Part shown: one piece after another, positions 1 to 12,005 of the stretch
Layout: each line of letters begins with the position of its first letter
How positions within the stretch are numbered: position 1 is the first letter of the stretch
Source: Brachionus koreanus
Lineage: Eukaryota > Rotifera > Eurotatoria > Ploima > Brachionidae
Direction: 5' to 3'
DNA length: 53,190 bases
NCBI GenBank assembly: GCA_016987375.1
Contig: PJRA01000444.1
Coordinates: 787,569 to 840,758 of the forward strand
Program-made: the position numbers and the translations under genes
Notes under the pieces: model-generated
The model's database searches: none
What the model was told of the DNA's origin: nothing
The model's input: the letters and a program-made list of their open reading frames with translations, nothing else

Positions 1-189
1 CCAAAGAAAAGCTCAGAAAAATCGGCAACGTTGCAGTTTTTTCTTTATTTAAAAATCGTAATTCTATTAAAAAATAAATTCTTTACCTTATAAAATAAAC
101 CATAACTTAATATCATTTTTAATTTTTGTCCATTTACTTATGCCTCACCCGTTAGTTGAATAAGCCAGTCGTGAAAAGAAGTAGATTTT

Positions 190-320
190 AAAAAAAGTGT
201 GTTTGGTTAAATTTCGAAATAATAATACATTTTTAACTGGTTCCAGGCGATTGTGCCATGAATACAGAACTTTATTCTGGGAATTAGAACAGAATAAAGT
301 TAATTTTTAACTTCAAGAAA
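190..320 (+). pseudogene. mariner transposase fragment (copy A)
   Basis: A short stretch reads, with stops, like the part of mariner transposases just before the second catalytic Asp: a KKCVWL-like block, then LVPGDCAMNTELYS, which fits the usual pattern of a hydrophobic, Pro-Gly-rich stretch followed by ELYxxQL. Stop codons interrupt both halves, so it is dead. Two other relics of the same kind lie near 36.5 and 48.5 kb. Family assignment rests on this short motif only. Confidence 0.55.
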
Positions 321-994
321 AATATCTTTTTTTGGTCAACTGAAATCTAGGTTTGTTTATTTTTGATAACATCATACAGCTATTTAAACATTAGCAAAAA
401 ATAAATGTTAGCAAATTTAAATAGTTTAGATCTTCTCCTAATTCTACAAGAGTGGAAGAATCGAAGTCCCGGCTGATTAATGACCAAAAATTTTTGATTT
501 TCAAAAAAATGAAAAATTTTTTTACTCATACATAGATTAAATTTTTACTAGACTAAGAATAAAATTTAATCAGATTTATTTGATTTATTTTTTATATATA
601 TTTTAATAAAATTTTTGATTCGAAATATTTGGGTTATTGCGTGTATTAAGATTTACAAATTTAATGTGTGAATACATTTAAAAAATTTAAAAGATCTTAA
701 TATCTTCTTATTGTGCAAAAATTTCGATTTATATTTTATTTTGAAAAAAATATTTTTTAAAATGGATAGCAATTATGTTGAAAATTTTGTATCATAAAGT
801 CAATAGAATATTTATTCTATTGCTAATTTGAATTATTGAAAAAATAAAGTGTAAAATAAATATCTAAAAAAAATTTTCTCAATTTAATTAATAGAAATGC
901 ATAAATTTAAATTTAATTTGCATTTTAAAATTATAAAAAAATTAAAATTCTTAGTATTGTAATTTTTTTGCATACAAAAAAATTTCTGATTTAC
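321..994. other. intergenic, upstream of TOP3A
   Basis: AT-rich DNA with no open frame or recognisable motif. It presumably holds the TOP3A promoter and 5' UTR. No TATA-like or initiator site can be singled out against the base composition. Confidence 0.5.
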
Positions 995-3900
995 ATGAAA
1001 AACACTCTTGTTTTACGTACCATGCTAAAGATTCTTAATGTAGCTGAAAAAAACGATGCTGCCAAGTCTATAGCTGCTCATTTATCTAAAGGAACTAGCC
1101 GTATGGTAAAGCTAACTTGATTTGGACTTCATTTTTCATTATTGATTAATTTTTAAGAGAAATGGTGACTCGCCATATAACAAAATTTACGAGTTTGAGT
1201 ACAATTTATTCAATCAAAAATGCTTGATGGTAATGACATCGGTCAGTGGTCACTTGCTGGCATTAGAATTTTCAAAACAATTCAAAGGTTGGAAGTCATG
1301 CGATCCAGTCGAGCTTTTTCATGCAAAAATAGAACGATTCTGTCCTGACGATTACCAAAAAATAAAACGAACTTTAGAGAGAGAAGTTCGATCATGTCAA
1401 AAATTAATTATTTGGACAGATTGTGATAGAGAAGGAGAAAATATTGGTTACGAAATAATAGATGTATGTACAGCTGCTCGCAGTAATTTAGATGTCTATC
1501 GAGCCATTTTTTCTGAGATTACAACTCCTTCAATTACAAGATCTATTCGCGATTTGAAACGACCAAACCGTTTAGTAAGTGACGCTGTTGAAGTGCGCAA
1601 AGAACTTGATCTTCGGATTGGGGCAGCCTTTACTCGATTTCAAACTTTGCGTTTAACCAAAGTTTTTCCTAACCAACTAGCTGAGAATTTGATTAGCTAC
1701 GGAAGTTGCCAATTTCCTACTTTAGGCTTTGTAGTCGAAAGATACAAGGACAGAGAAAATTTTATAGCCGAACCATTCTGGAAATTGGTAGTTTATCATG
1801 AAAAAGATGGTCAAAAAGTTGAATTTTCTTGGGACAGAGTCAGATTGTTTGATTATCAAGTGTGTGAAATGTTTTACAATAGATTAATCAATAATCCTAA
1901 TGCTACAGTTCAGTCTGTTACCAATAAACCAAAGAGCAAGTGGAGACCGGTCGCTTTAGATACAATAGTAAGAATTAAAAAAAAAATTTTTTTTCTTGTA
2001 TAGTGTTGTTATTTTTTAAAGGAACTTGAAAAATCTGCCAGCAGAAAATTGAAGATAAGTGCCAAGGAAACAATGACAATAGCTGAAAAATTGTACACAC
2101 AGGGTTTAATAAGTTATCCAAGAACTGAGACAAACATATTTCCCAAGGATTTTAATTTACGCGGATTAATCGAAAATCAAATAAATGATCCGAATTGGGG
2201 AGAGTTTGCACAAAGAATCGTCGATAGGCCTAATCCCAGAAATGGAACCAAATCAGATCAAGCTCATCCTCCCATTCATCCGACAAAATACACTAATGGT
2301 TTACAAGTAAGTAAAAATAAATTTTTTAAATAAAAATTTTATTAAATCACTTGATCTAAAAAAAGGGTAATGAAAGAAAAATTTATGAATTTATTGTTCG
2401 TCAATTTCTAGCATGTTGTTCTGCTGATGCCAGAGGCTCAGAAACAACAGTTACTATTGACATAAATAACGAAAAATTCACAGCCTCTGGTTTAATGGTT
2501 TTGGAACGAAATTATTTGGATGTTTATCCGTATGAGAAGTGGAGTGATAAAGAAATTCCGATTTTTGAACGCGGCCATGTTTTTATTCCGAAATCAATCA
2601 ATGTATTTTTTCTATTCTAGAGTCAAATAATTTCAATTTAACTAAAAATTTAGCTCAAAGAAGGCAAGACCGAGCCACCTCGTTTGTTAACTGAAGCTGA
2701 TTTAATAGCTCTAATGGAAAAACATGGAATTGGAACTGACGCTACACATGCAGAACATATAGAAACAATCAAAGAAAGGCGATATGTTACTATTGAGCAA
2801 AATTTATTCATTCCAGCTGAACTTGGTTTGGGTCTTGTAGAGGGTAAAATTTTTCTTTACACTTAGAATCAAATATTATTTGTATTATCTTTTGCTAATC
2901 TTCAAAAAAGACAATTTTTAAAGCTTTGACTTATTTGCTTTTGTGAAATTTAGTACAATTGAACAGAACAAAATGTTAAAAATTCTTATAACTTTTCTCT
3001 CGTAAGTCAAAAGCAAATTCTGTAAATGCAACATCGTGCAACATTCAAAGTTGCACTAATATTAAAAATGCTTTTGCACATCATTTGCAGACTTAATCTT
3101 TAAGTGCAACTAAGTATGTTGCAGTTTGTTGCACTTATAGAACTAATTATAGGCCTTCCGAAAAAAAATTATTAGATATTTTAGCGTTTTTTTTTGTTCT
3201 AATTGTTTAATTTGTACCAAATTTCACAAAACCACTTATTTTTAAAAATAGTAGTTTTCTTCAAGACAAAGTCATAGTCAATTATTTTTAAGAATAGATT
3301 CGAGGATAGAATGCACTATTCTCTGACTCATGTACACATTTTAAAACTCTCAAATTTTCTTATTTCATAAAAAGGCTATACTCAAATTTTTTCGCACAAG
3401 AGTTCTATCAAGTTTATTATATTCTGTGGTCATGAGATCTTAAAATGGCCGACAAGGTTTCTCTATGTTAGCTATAAAACGCATTCTTGAATTCAACGAA
3501 GTGAATTTACAAGAGACTATTTCATTCCAGACATTGTTATACCTAAGAGCAAGTATCTGATCTATACATACTTTTCTCTCGTCTAAATCCATGGTTTTTC
3601 TCAAAGTATAGAATCCATACCGTTATAATTCTTCCCATGATAATACTGCATAATGCCTGGTAGCACTGGTATTCCTTGCCAATAGTCACAAATTTTTTTT
3701 TTCTTTCTAAAGGACCAGCTTTTTATCTTGCTAAATATGTCTTGTAATTTTCCTTGGATCTTTCTATCAGCTTTCAACATTTCTGCCGTTACAGAGATTT
3801 TTAGTTTCTATTTTTTTCGGCAATGCACTTCTGTACCCGGTAGCTGGTTTAGGTTGTAAAAACTTTTTATTTAGAAAGATCTATTTACAACTTCTTTTAA

Positions 3901-5877
3901 GTGTTCAATTCTTCTTTGTTCCTGCTATCATTCTGTTTTTAAGATACGATTTTTATTGTCTTTTACAGACGTTGTTTATATTTAATAATCTAATTGTTAA
4001 GATGAGCATTTATAAAAATTTTTTTCATAGTTAAAAAAATTTCTTTTTTAATTTTGATTTTTTTTACTCACTAATTGATCAAATTGAAGCATTAAGTATC
4101 AAAAATAACAGATTTTTAAGATTTTTAAAATTTCTCAAATTTAAAAATATACAAGTCAAAATTTTAAAGTCGAGTCAAATGACTTCTATTCAAAAAAAAA
4201 TTTTAACTCTTCTTATTTGACATAACTTTATGACTTTTGAGCTTCTCTGAATAATAATAAAAAATTTTGAGATGAAACAAAAATTATTTTGATGTTTTTC
4301 TAAAGGTTATGATTCAATGGGCTATGCCATGTCAAAACCAAGATTAAGAGCCGAATTGGAAAAAGATTTACAAGAGTTTGTATCTTTATAATAACAAACT
4401 GATCCTAAATCAGACTTATCTCATATTTTTAGAATATGTGCAGGAAGAAAAACCAAAGAGCGTAAAAATATTACTTTGTTAAAGAAATTAATAAAAAAAC
4501 AGACTATTTAAGAGGTATTGGAAGCTCAAATTAAGGCTTACGAAGATTGTTTTAAAGATGCTAGATCAAATGTAGAAAAATTAGATCAAGCTCTTTCCAA
4601 GTATTACGGTGCACCGACTTTATTTGTAGAAGATAGTAAGATATTAGAAACAAAAAAAGCTTTATAAAATAACCTTGTTTCTAATATAGCTTCAAATATT
4701 CTTCCTACTGTATTTGAATGCGCATGTAAATCAAATATGGTGCTGAGAACAAAAAAAGATGGAAAAGGTTTTTATCTTGGATGTCGAGGCTATCCCAGCT
4801 GTAACAACGCTATTTGGTTTCCAAGCTCTGTCAAACAGGCAAATGTAACTGACGAGTATTGTCAAAATGTAAATATATTTTTTTTTTTTTTTTTAAAATC
4901 AAAATAAATAATTCTTAATTTTAGTGTCATCCAAAACGAGTTAAAAAAATTCGATTTAAGCTTGAAAGAAGTGCCGTTAACTTCACAATACCAACAGAGT
5001 AAGCCTGAATAAAATAAATTAAAAATTAATGAATTTTTGTTTAGCTATACAACATGTGTAGTGTGTGATGTAGAATTTAGAGAAGCACTTGAAATTGATT
5101 TGACCCAAAATCGAAAAAGTGTGCCACCAACACAATCTTACAGTAATAATCAATCAACGCAATCAGCTTACATCTCATCTGCTTCTCGTTCTTATTCCAC
5201 ATCTAGTCAATTTCAGTCTCGGACTCAGCCTCAATCAATTTTAAGTACGACCAATAGCAGTATGTCTAATGATGATGATTCAAATCCTATTGTTTGTAAT
5301 TGCAATGAGCCTGCAGTTTTATTAACAGTTAGAAAAGATGGTCCAAATCAAGGAAAGCAATTTTATAAATGCTCCAAAGGGCAAAATCAGTGTGATTTTT
5401 TTATTTGGGCCGATGGAGCAGCAAATACTAGTACTGGAAATACTCCTACAAGACCAGTTAGTAATTCTAATTTTGCCAGATCACAGCAAAATTCTAGAAC
5501 TGTTTCTTGTAACTGCAATCAAGAAGCTAAATTGTAAAATTTAAAATTTTCGATATTTTTTTTATTCAAATATTTTAGGTTGACAGTGAATAAATCGGGA
5601 CCAAATCAAGGACGAAAATTTTTCAAATGTGCACAATTTAGCTGTGACTTTTTCGAATGGGAAGATATGCCCGGTTCTGGCTCTAGTTCAAGTACAAATA
5701 ATATTTCTTACTCAATAGACTAATACACGTTGCTTATTTTAAGATGAATTTAGCAGAAAAAAGTCGCCAAAAAGCTTTCAAAAATCTAAAAATAGTTCTG
5801 TTAATGAACCTAAACGAAGAAAATGTGGTAATTGTGGTGAAGAGGGCCACAATCGGAAAAACTGTCCTAATCAATAA
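995..5877 (+). CDS. top3a: DNA topoisomerase III alpha
   Basis: Type IA topoisomerase that passes single strands and, with RecQ-family helicase and RMI1, dissolves double Holliday junctions. I built 13 exons: 995-1105, 1158-1967, 2022-2306, 2366-2602, 2654-2843, 4306-4375, 4433-4461, 4513-4635, 4690-4868, 4925-4998, 5045-5533, 5579-5691, 5744-5877. They join in frame to 947 codons, close to the usual length. Visible are the Toprim Glu (AEKNDAAK, about residue 18), the metal-binding DxD in WTDCDREGEN (125/127) and the catalytic Tyr in SYPRTETN (about 339). Then come a C4 topoisomerase zinc finger (exon 9), two GRF zinc fingers (about 784 and 856) and a C-terminal CCHC knuckle (CGNCGEEGHNRKNC, about 929). 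The ATG at 995 gives only nine residues before the conserved core, so no long mitochondrial presequence is evident. Intron 5 is 1.46 kb while the others are about 50 bases. AATAAA-like signals follow the stop near 5939. Confidence 0.96.
2925..3245. repeat. nested inverted repeat (MITE-like) in TOP3A intron 5
   Basis: The outer ends are inverted copies of one another: TTTTGTGAAATTTAGTACAA at about 2939 and, reversed, TTTTGTGAAATTTGGTACAA at about 3213-3232, with weaker similarity extending outward and inward. Inside lie two smaller palindromes built on TTGCAC/GTGCAA, at about 3035-3056 and 3101-3140. Foldback structure and a size near 300 bases suggest a non-autonomous DNA transposon. No clear target-site duplication was found. 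Confidence 0.5.
3500..3790 (-). pseudogene. possible retroelement relic in TOP3A intron 5
   Basis: The reverse complement of about 3605-3779 is open for some 58 codons, with non-random composition (a Trp/Tyr-rich GIPVLPGIMQYYHG block), then breaks into stops and frame changes. It looks like decayed coding sequence unrelated to the host gene. I cannot name the family; an old LINE or another transposon is a guess. Confidence 0.25.
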
Positions 5878-6900
5878 ATTTTTTTGGACATTTTTTTTCA
5901 AATTTCTTAGAATATGCATTTATTTTCATCAAGAAGCTAAATAAATTATAATTTTTTTATTAAGTAAATAGAATTTTTCCAAATAAAAAACTAAACTTTT
6001 TTTGCTTCATTAATCATAGAAATTTTAAGAAAATATACTCATAATTCGCATCCATTTTCGTTGGGTTGAAATGAATTTAAATTTAATTTTAAAATTATAC
6101 ATTAAAATTAGCTATCAATATCAATATACAAAATAGAATAAAATTACCATGTCTGACTTAAAGTAAAGAAAAAAATTTTCATTTTTCAATTGAGAAAAAG
6201 TTTCTTGATATAATTTAAAAATCAATAAAAAATTTTCTATTTTTTATAATAATGAAACATTGACAAACATTTTTTTGTCAAGCCGGTGAATAAAACTTAG
6301 AAGTTTATTTATCTTATTTATATTTTCAGACCAAAATTAGAATTATTGAAATAACGTAATTATTTGAATTGATAGACACGTCTTTAAAATAGCGTACTAT
6401 ATATACTTTTAGTGACATTTTATTCAAAATTGAGTACTAATTTTAAAAAAATTAAAATTTAATTTTTAATGACATTTAATTAAAAGCGAAATTACTAAAA
6501 AAATTCTAAAAAATGTTTTAGCTTTTATGAAATGCTTTTAAAAATAGAAAGTTAATTATGATATAAATCTAAATGTCATTAAAGTGAGAAGTTTTTTTCA
6601 AGAAAAAAATTTTTATTCAGTTTTAAGACATGTCATAAAAGTTAAATTCGGTTTTTTTAAAAATCAGTGTTAATTTCTACCGGCACTACATTAAATTCGG
6701 ATAATTACACTATTTGTTTTCCTGAAGTATCAGTCAGTCATCAGCGTAAATAAGAATTATACTTGTCACGTATTTCAGAAGCTAGACACTTCGAAATGCT
6801 GACCATAAATTTATCACTCTAATTAAAAGTCTGTTTTAGACAGGAATTCCATTCATTAAACTTCAATTAATTGTAAAAAAAGCTTTCAAACAATCAAATA
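5878..6900. other. intergenic, no gene seen
   Basis: AT-rich DNA with only short open frames. Nothing recognisable until the retroelement scrap that begins near 6.75 kb. Confidence 0.5.
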
Positions 6901-7163
6901 TTGTATTTATACCCAAGCGGTTACAATTGATAGCAGCTATAAAATGATTTTCTTAATGGTACCAATCTCAAAGGATTGCTTAGAGATATACATATGTAGA
7001 ATGAGGGAATTCCAGAGATTGGATGACGAGGATGGATAATAAAGCTGTTCCGAACCGAACTGGAATGGAATAGCTTCAAAATTTTTAAAATTTTGTAAAA
7101 ATCTAAAGAAATGCTCAGACACATCACGTATTTCAAAAGCTTGACACTTTGAAAAGCTGACAA
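6756..7163 (-). pseudogene. LINE-like C-terminal scrap with a 45-bp direct repeat
   Basis: On the minus strand, 6920-7160 is open in two frames. One contains SSSNLWNSLI, resembling the NLWNSLP block near the C-terminus of non-LTR retrotransposon ORF2 proteins. About 45 bases encoding a SAFxSVxLLKYV-like peptide occur twice in the same orientation, at about 6757-6802 and 7114-7160, some 357 bases apart. This suggests a tandem duplication or two overlapping relics. Family assignment is tentative. Confidence 0.4.
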
Positions 7164-7327
7164 AAATCTAATTATTACAATAATTTATTAATTTAAATTT
7201 AATTTAAAAAAAAAAAACTTTTAATTATTAATTAATACATTTTAAAGAGGATTTAGATCTCAAAATCCTTTTAATTAGACAAGAACTTATTGAATCTTAT
7301 CAAGCTTATATTTTAATTTTTTAAAGT

Positions 7328-8533
7328 CTATATCAATTCAAGTATTTTTCTTTCGATTAAGGAAAGACGCTTAAAGTTATTCAAAGCTAGAACAAAAAAA
7401 ATAACAATCGAAATAAAAGTAATAAAAAGAGCTAAAGAAAAACTGCTTTTTAAATTTAAATATTCAGTTTTACATTTATCATCAATTAATATTTCTTCTT
7501 TAATTTCGATAAGCCGTTCTTCGACAATTTCTTCACAATCATCTTCATCTATATCTGATTCGGTTCCACTCAACTGATTAAAATCTAAATTTTCATCTTC
7601 AGAAGAATCCAAAATTGAGGCCAAACTGCATGATTCAGGTTCTGGCTTAGCATCACTCTCATCACTACTTGATTGCTCATAAGACTTATTTGAAAAAACT
7701 CTACCAATCTTTCTCTTAATGTATTTTGAACGATTTTTGCTATCTATTGGTGCGCTAAAATCTGAACTTTTTGATCTGTCTAATTTTATTCGTCTGAGAC
7801 TTTTGAAACGTGACTTTTGATTTTCAGTCGATTTGTCTTCATCAAGTTCGTCCGGATATTGTCTGTGCATAGATTGCTTTAAAACACCTTTTAGATTCGA
7901 AATCGGTTGTCCCAGTTTGCGGAACTTCATCAAATGTGTATGCTCCGGTTCTGAATATCCAAGTTCATTCACTCTTTTGTATTCCTCAATCAACTGTAAT
8001 ATATTGGTCCTAACAACTGTTTTGGGAATACGAAACTTGTAGAATGCATACGAAGATCCAAAGCTTGTATCTATGTTAACCACTGTTTCAAATTTATGCT
8101 TAAAATTTTTAATTTTGACCACATTTGTTATATCTGAAAAATGGAGTCGCAGTTTTATAAAAGGCATTCTCGTACACTTGAAAAACATTTCCGTGCCAGT
8201 AAAAAATAATTTCCCTTTGCGTATATTATCATTTTTAGACCAATAATAGCAACGGTAAATGGCCAAAAATTTCAAGGAGGGATCAAATATCTCCATTTGT
8301 TTTTTTGTATCCAAAAAACTATTGATTGCATTTGGTTTAATATCGGCAATGCTTGTCTCTTCAGGAATATCAAGCAAATTGCTACTTGAAAGAGATTTTT
8401 CATTTTGTCTGACCAAATGAAGTGACTGTCTTAAGTGATCAAATTTGCTTTTTGTATCTAACAGTTCAATATCATTTGTTTCTTTTAAATATGTTAAATT
8501 CAGTGAATTCTGATCAGAGACCTGTTTAGACAT
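7328..8533 (-). CDS. GRAM-domain, C-terminally anchored membrane protein
   Basis: Intronless 401-residue frame. Residues about 83-187 form a GRAM domain (LKFLAIYRCYYWSK, then GKLFFTGTEMFFK and HFSDITNVVKIKN). GRAM domains are PH-like folds that bind phosphoinositides or other lipids at membrane contact sites. A basic/Ser-rich linker and an acidic stretch follow (about 270-345). A single hydrophobic segment (SLALFITFISIVIFFVLAL, about 370-390) lies near the C-terminus, giving a tail-anchored layout with the GRAM domain cytosolic. There is no room for a VASt sterol-transfer domain, so it is closer to the GRAMD2/GRAMD2B layout than to GRAMD1. Lack of introns is unusual here and could reflect retroposition; this is inference. 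The start is the first in-frame ATG. Confidence 0.85.
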   Translation of the reverse strand: MSKQVSDQNSLNLTYLKETNDIELLDTKSKFDHLRQSLHLVRQNEKSLSSSNLLDIPEETSIADIKPNAINSFLDTKKQMEIFDPSLKFLAIYRCYYWSKNDNIRKGKLFFTGTEMFFKCTRMPFIKLRLHFSDITNVVKIKNFKHKFETVVNIDTSFGSSYAFYKFRIPKTVVRTNILQLIEEYKRVNELGYSEPEHTHLMKFRKLGQPISNLKGVLKQSMHRQYPDELDEDKSTENQKSRFKSLRRIKLDRSKSSDFSAPIDSKNRSKYIKRKIGRVFSNKSYEQSSSDESDAKPEPESCSLASILDSSEDENLDFNQLSGTESDIDEDDCEEIVEERLIEIKEEILIDDKCKTEYLNLKSSFSLALFITFISIVIFFVLALNNFKRLSLIERKILELI

Positions 8534-10084
8534 TAATAAAATTTTATTATGATTTTTGTAAATTTCTGAATTTAAATAAATTATTAAAAACGAGCAACTA
8601 TTTCCAAAGATTGATGCGAAATAGAGAAATCTAAATTTTGTATGTAATGCAACCAGGCTTGCCTATTTAAATTGGTTTTGGTTACCTACACTCAACATCA
8701 TTCAGCAATATAATGTTGATTTTTATGTGCAGAATATTTTTTTTATGAATTCACTGAGGCATTTAATTTTGCTTAACAATTGTAGATTCATTTTTGCTAA
8801 GGTTTTTTTATTCTTTTTTTTAATTAATTTTAAATCTAATAAATCAATAGTAGCTAATTAAATGACTAATTTAAATTCATTTTTCAGAGTATGTTTATTA
8901 AATTAGAAAGGTGTTGAATAGAATTAAGCATCTTTAGGCTTACTTTGTTTTTACGTGTTTTTGTCCGTTTGATAAACATTGTTTTTTTGTAAATTTCAGT
9001 TTCGTTCGATTTTGTATCATCAAAAAGTGAGAAAAAAGGGCAAAATAGAAATTTAAATTTTATGGTGTAAAAAGATAGAAAATCAAAAAAATTTTCAAAA
9101 CAAAATTTCACTAATTAAAACTTGAAAATTGAATGATTGTAATCTAAAAAAATGGAAATTTTTTAGTCAAAACTCTAAAATTCCTATTATTCTGATTTTA
9201 ATTTAGAATTTTTTTTTCTTCTAATTTTTAAAATTAAATTTAAAATACAAGCTTAAATAAATTTATATATGGAAATTGAAATTAAGTTTTTTTGTTAGTC
9301 TTTCAATTTTGCAGCCAACTTTGAACTGATTTTAAGTAAAAACAATTTTTTTTCTTTAAATTAGTAAAAATTTTTATATCTAAATTTTTAAAAATCACGA
9401 ATCATTCAGATATTTTTAATTTTGAAACTCATTCATCTATAATATTATTATTCCAAAATTCAAAAAATAAAATAGACTTCAAATCTTGTTAAATTTTAAA
9501 AAATACTTTTTCAGTATAATCAGTTGTGAAAAAAAATTTTTTAAAGATTTCTGAATCGAAAATTCAATATTAATGAGACAATGAAACCCATTTAACGTCA
9601 AGTTGAAGCTGATATTCAATTCAAACAGATTTAATCCTAAAAAAATTTAATTTATTTGTTTTCTTAATTAATTTTATATTTTTTAATGATCACTTTAATG
9701 TTTTTTTTGTTTAAAGAATATGTATTAGTGAAGAAATTTATTTAAATTTAGCTTTTAATTTAATTTAAAAAAAACAAGTCTTCAAAAATTATTTTTTGGT
9801 AGAACCCAAACCAAAATAAAGTATAAAAAAATTCAAACTATCATTTACAATGAAATTTATTTACTTTAAATATTTTTTCAAAATACAAAAATATGTTTTT
9901 ATCAAAAGGAGAATCATTGTTTAGCATAAAATCAATGCATTTTGAAATTTGCCATAAGCTTGATTTTATATAAATAAAAAATTATTTTAAATGATCTAAA
10001 CGAAATTTTTATATTTTTATAATTTATAATAAACACTAAATAAAAAACATATTCTCGATAAGTAAAAAAAAAATATATAAAAAT
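8534..10084. other. intergenic, no gene seen
   Basis: Very AT-rich. A 75-codon minus-strand frame at 8884-9111 has low-complexity Phe/Lys composition and no family resemblance, and I do not call it. Nothing else was recognised. Confidence 0.5.
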
Positions 10085-12005
10085 TTATTTTGCTTTTGAA
10101 AAATGGTTGATTTCGTATTTATCGATCAAGGCTTCGATTAGTTTAAGCTTTGCTTTGAGATATTTATATTTTTCAAATTCTTCCTTGTGTAGTTCGCGAT
10201 CTTCTTTAGTCAGAGATCGACCAGTTGATTTTATGAACTCATACTCGTATTTTTTAATTGATTCTTTTAATTTTATTTTTTCGAGTGTTGCCACCTCTTT
10301 TTCTTTGTTTAGCTCATTCCTTATTGTTTAGAAATAAATTATAAAAATCAAATGAATAGTTTTCCTTACAAGCTAAGCGAGTGAAGGTTCAAAAAAGGTC
10401 TATTGTCTTTAATATGATGTATTTCGTCATCATCATTCTCTTCATTTTTTAATTCACCAATTCCTTTCTATTAAAAAAAATATCTAGAGAACTAATTTTA
10501 TTTTTAAGGGCTTTTCAATTTACACTGCTAGTAAATTTTGACAAAAGGCGTTTCACTTTTCTGTAATGATCGTACAGTGGTCGCATAAGATCTTTTTCTA
10601 ACTTGGTTTGCTTTTTTTTTTTAAAAATTTAATCAATTAAAATCAAAAAACATAAATAAAAATTAAATTTTTTAATTACTGGTCTTCCATGTTTTTCCTC
10701 AAATGCTAAAAGTTCTTTTTGAGTGTCGATTTTTTCCGATTGAATTTCCTCGCGAGTCATTTTTTCAACTACTATGTTTCGCTTAGCTAGTTTTCTTTTC
10801 TCAAGCAAACGATTTAACAGGTCACGTAAATTTAAAGCCATTAAATTTAATTTTTCAAATTCAGACTTTGGTATTCTATTCTCCATTTCTTGACTATAAT
10901 ATTCGCTAGTTTCTAATTAATTATTGTGGTTAAGTTTTAATTTAAAACTAAAATGAATTCTAAAATACCAATGTTGCTTTTAAAAAGTTTGAGCTCGTGT
11001 AATAAACTCTCTATCTCATGCTTAACGTTTGTGTGATTTTGAAATTCGCTCTTAAACTTCAAATTACTTTCATTTGATTTTAAATTTAAATTTACCTTGG
11101 CATTTGACTCAAATCCTTTTGATTTGCTATCTTAAAAATAATTTTTTTTAAAATAAGATAAAATTTAATTAAAAATTTTTCAAAAAATAAGCAAAAACTC
11201 ACCAACAAAACCCCTTGCTGGCTCCGGTTTAATATTAAAAATGTTTTCTTGAGATTTTTGCTTACCCCATGAGCTTTGGTAAGAAAAAATTTAAACTAAT
11301 ATTTTCTAATTTAGCACAAATATTTTTTTAATTAAAAAAAGCTAAAATTGATTATTTTATTTATTCTAACTAAAGCTAAAAAATAATGTCTTCAATATTA
11401 AATAATTGTGCTTGATACACTTACTTTCTTTCTTTTTTAATCGGGATTTCATCGGTCTTTTGCTCTCTTTCTGTGAATGAACTGAAATCTAGGGTTGGTA
11501 TTGAAAATTTGGACGACACTTTGTCATTATTTTTTTTTGAATCTAAATTTTCGCAATCGATTTTGGAAATTCTTTCCAATTTTTTAATTTTTTTCTTCGA
11601 ATCTTAAAAAAAATATTGAAAATCTTTATTTTATTGCTTTTTTTACCATTAAAACTAGGCTGCCTTAAATCGCTTGTCCAGAGATATGTCGATATCACTT
11701 CACTAATAGTTTTATTAATAGCTCTTAAAAAAACTTTAGATTTTTTATTCATTTTATCTAAAATTAATTTACTCTTGTGAACTAGGATTTAATTGTAGTG
11801 TGCTTGCAATGCTTAATTCACTTAAACTAAAAATATTTTGAATATTTTATTTTACCAGAATCTGAATAAAATAGAGTTAGTACCTATCAACTATTGAATT
11901 GTCGAAATCGTCATAAATAGAATCATATCTATGCTTAAAGTAGAAATAATCAACTTGTTTTGTCTTGAAAAAAATTTATATAAAAGTTACTTCTGAAAAT
12001 TTCAT
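10085..12005 (-). CDS. fam13: FAM13-family protein lacking RhoGAP
   Basis: Ten exons, read on the minus strand: 11991-12005, 11884-11963, 11773-11826, 11647-11723, 11425-11602, 11203-11273, 10969-11130, 10680-10912, 10524-10610, 10370-10467; the last exon is 10085-10319. They join in frame to 429 codons. The C-terminal half carries the FAM13 signatures: an EEKHGRP block followed by LMRPLYDHYRKVK, and the final helix with STGRSLTKEDRELH, then YKYLKAKLKLIEALI, which match the paired coiled-coil/helical motifs of human FAM13A/B/C. Vertebrate FAM13A long forms begin with a RhoGAP domain; none is visible here, as in FAM13C and short FAM13A forms. Conserved-looking sequence (KALGDKM) lies just upstream of the chosen ATG without a clear acceptor, so the 5' end is uncertain. 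Exon 10969-11130 contains a possible 45-base in-frame intron. Molecular role unknown. Confidence 0.85.

Noticed and set aside
8884..9111. 75-codon minus-strand frame
   Set aside because: Phe/Lys low-complexity, typical of AT-rich noncoding DNA.
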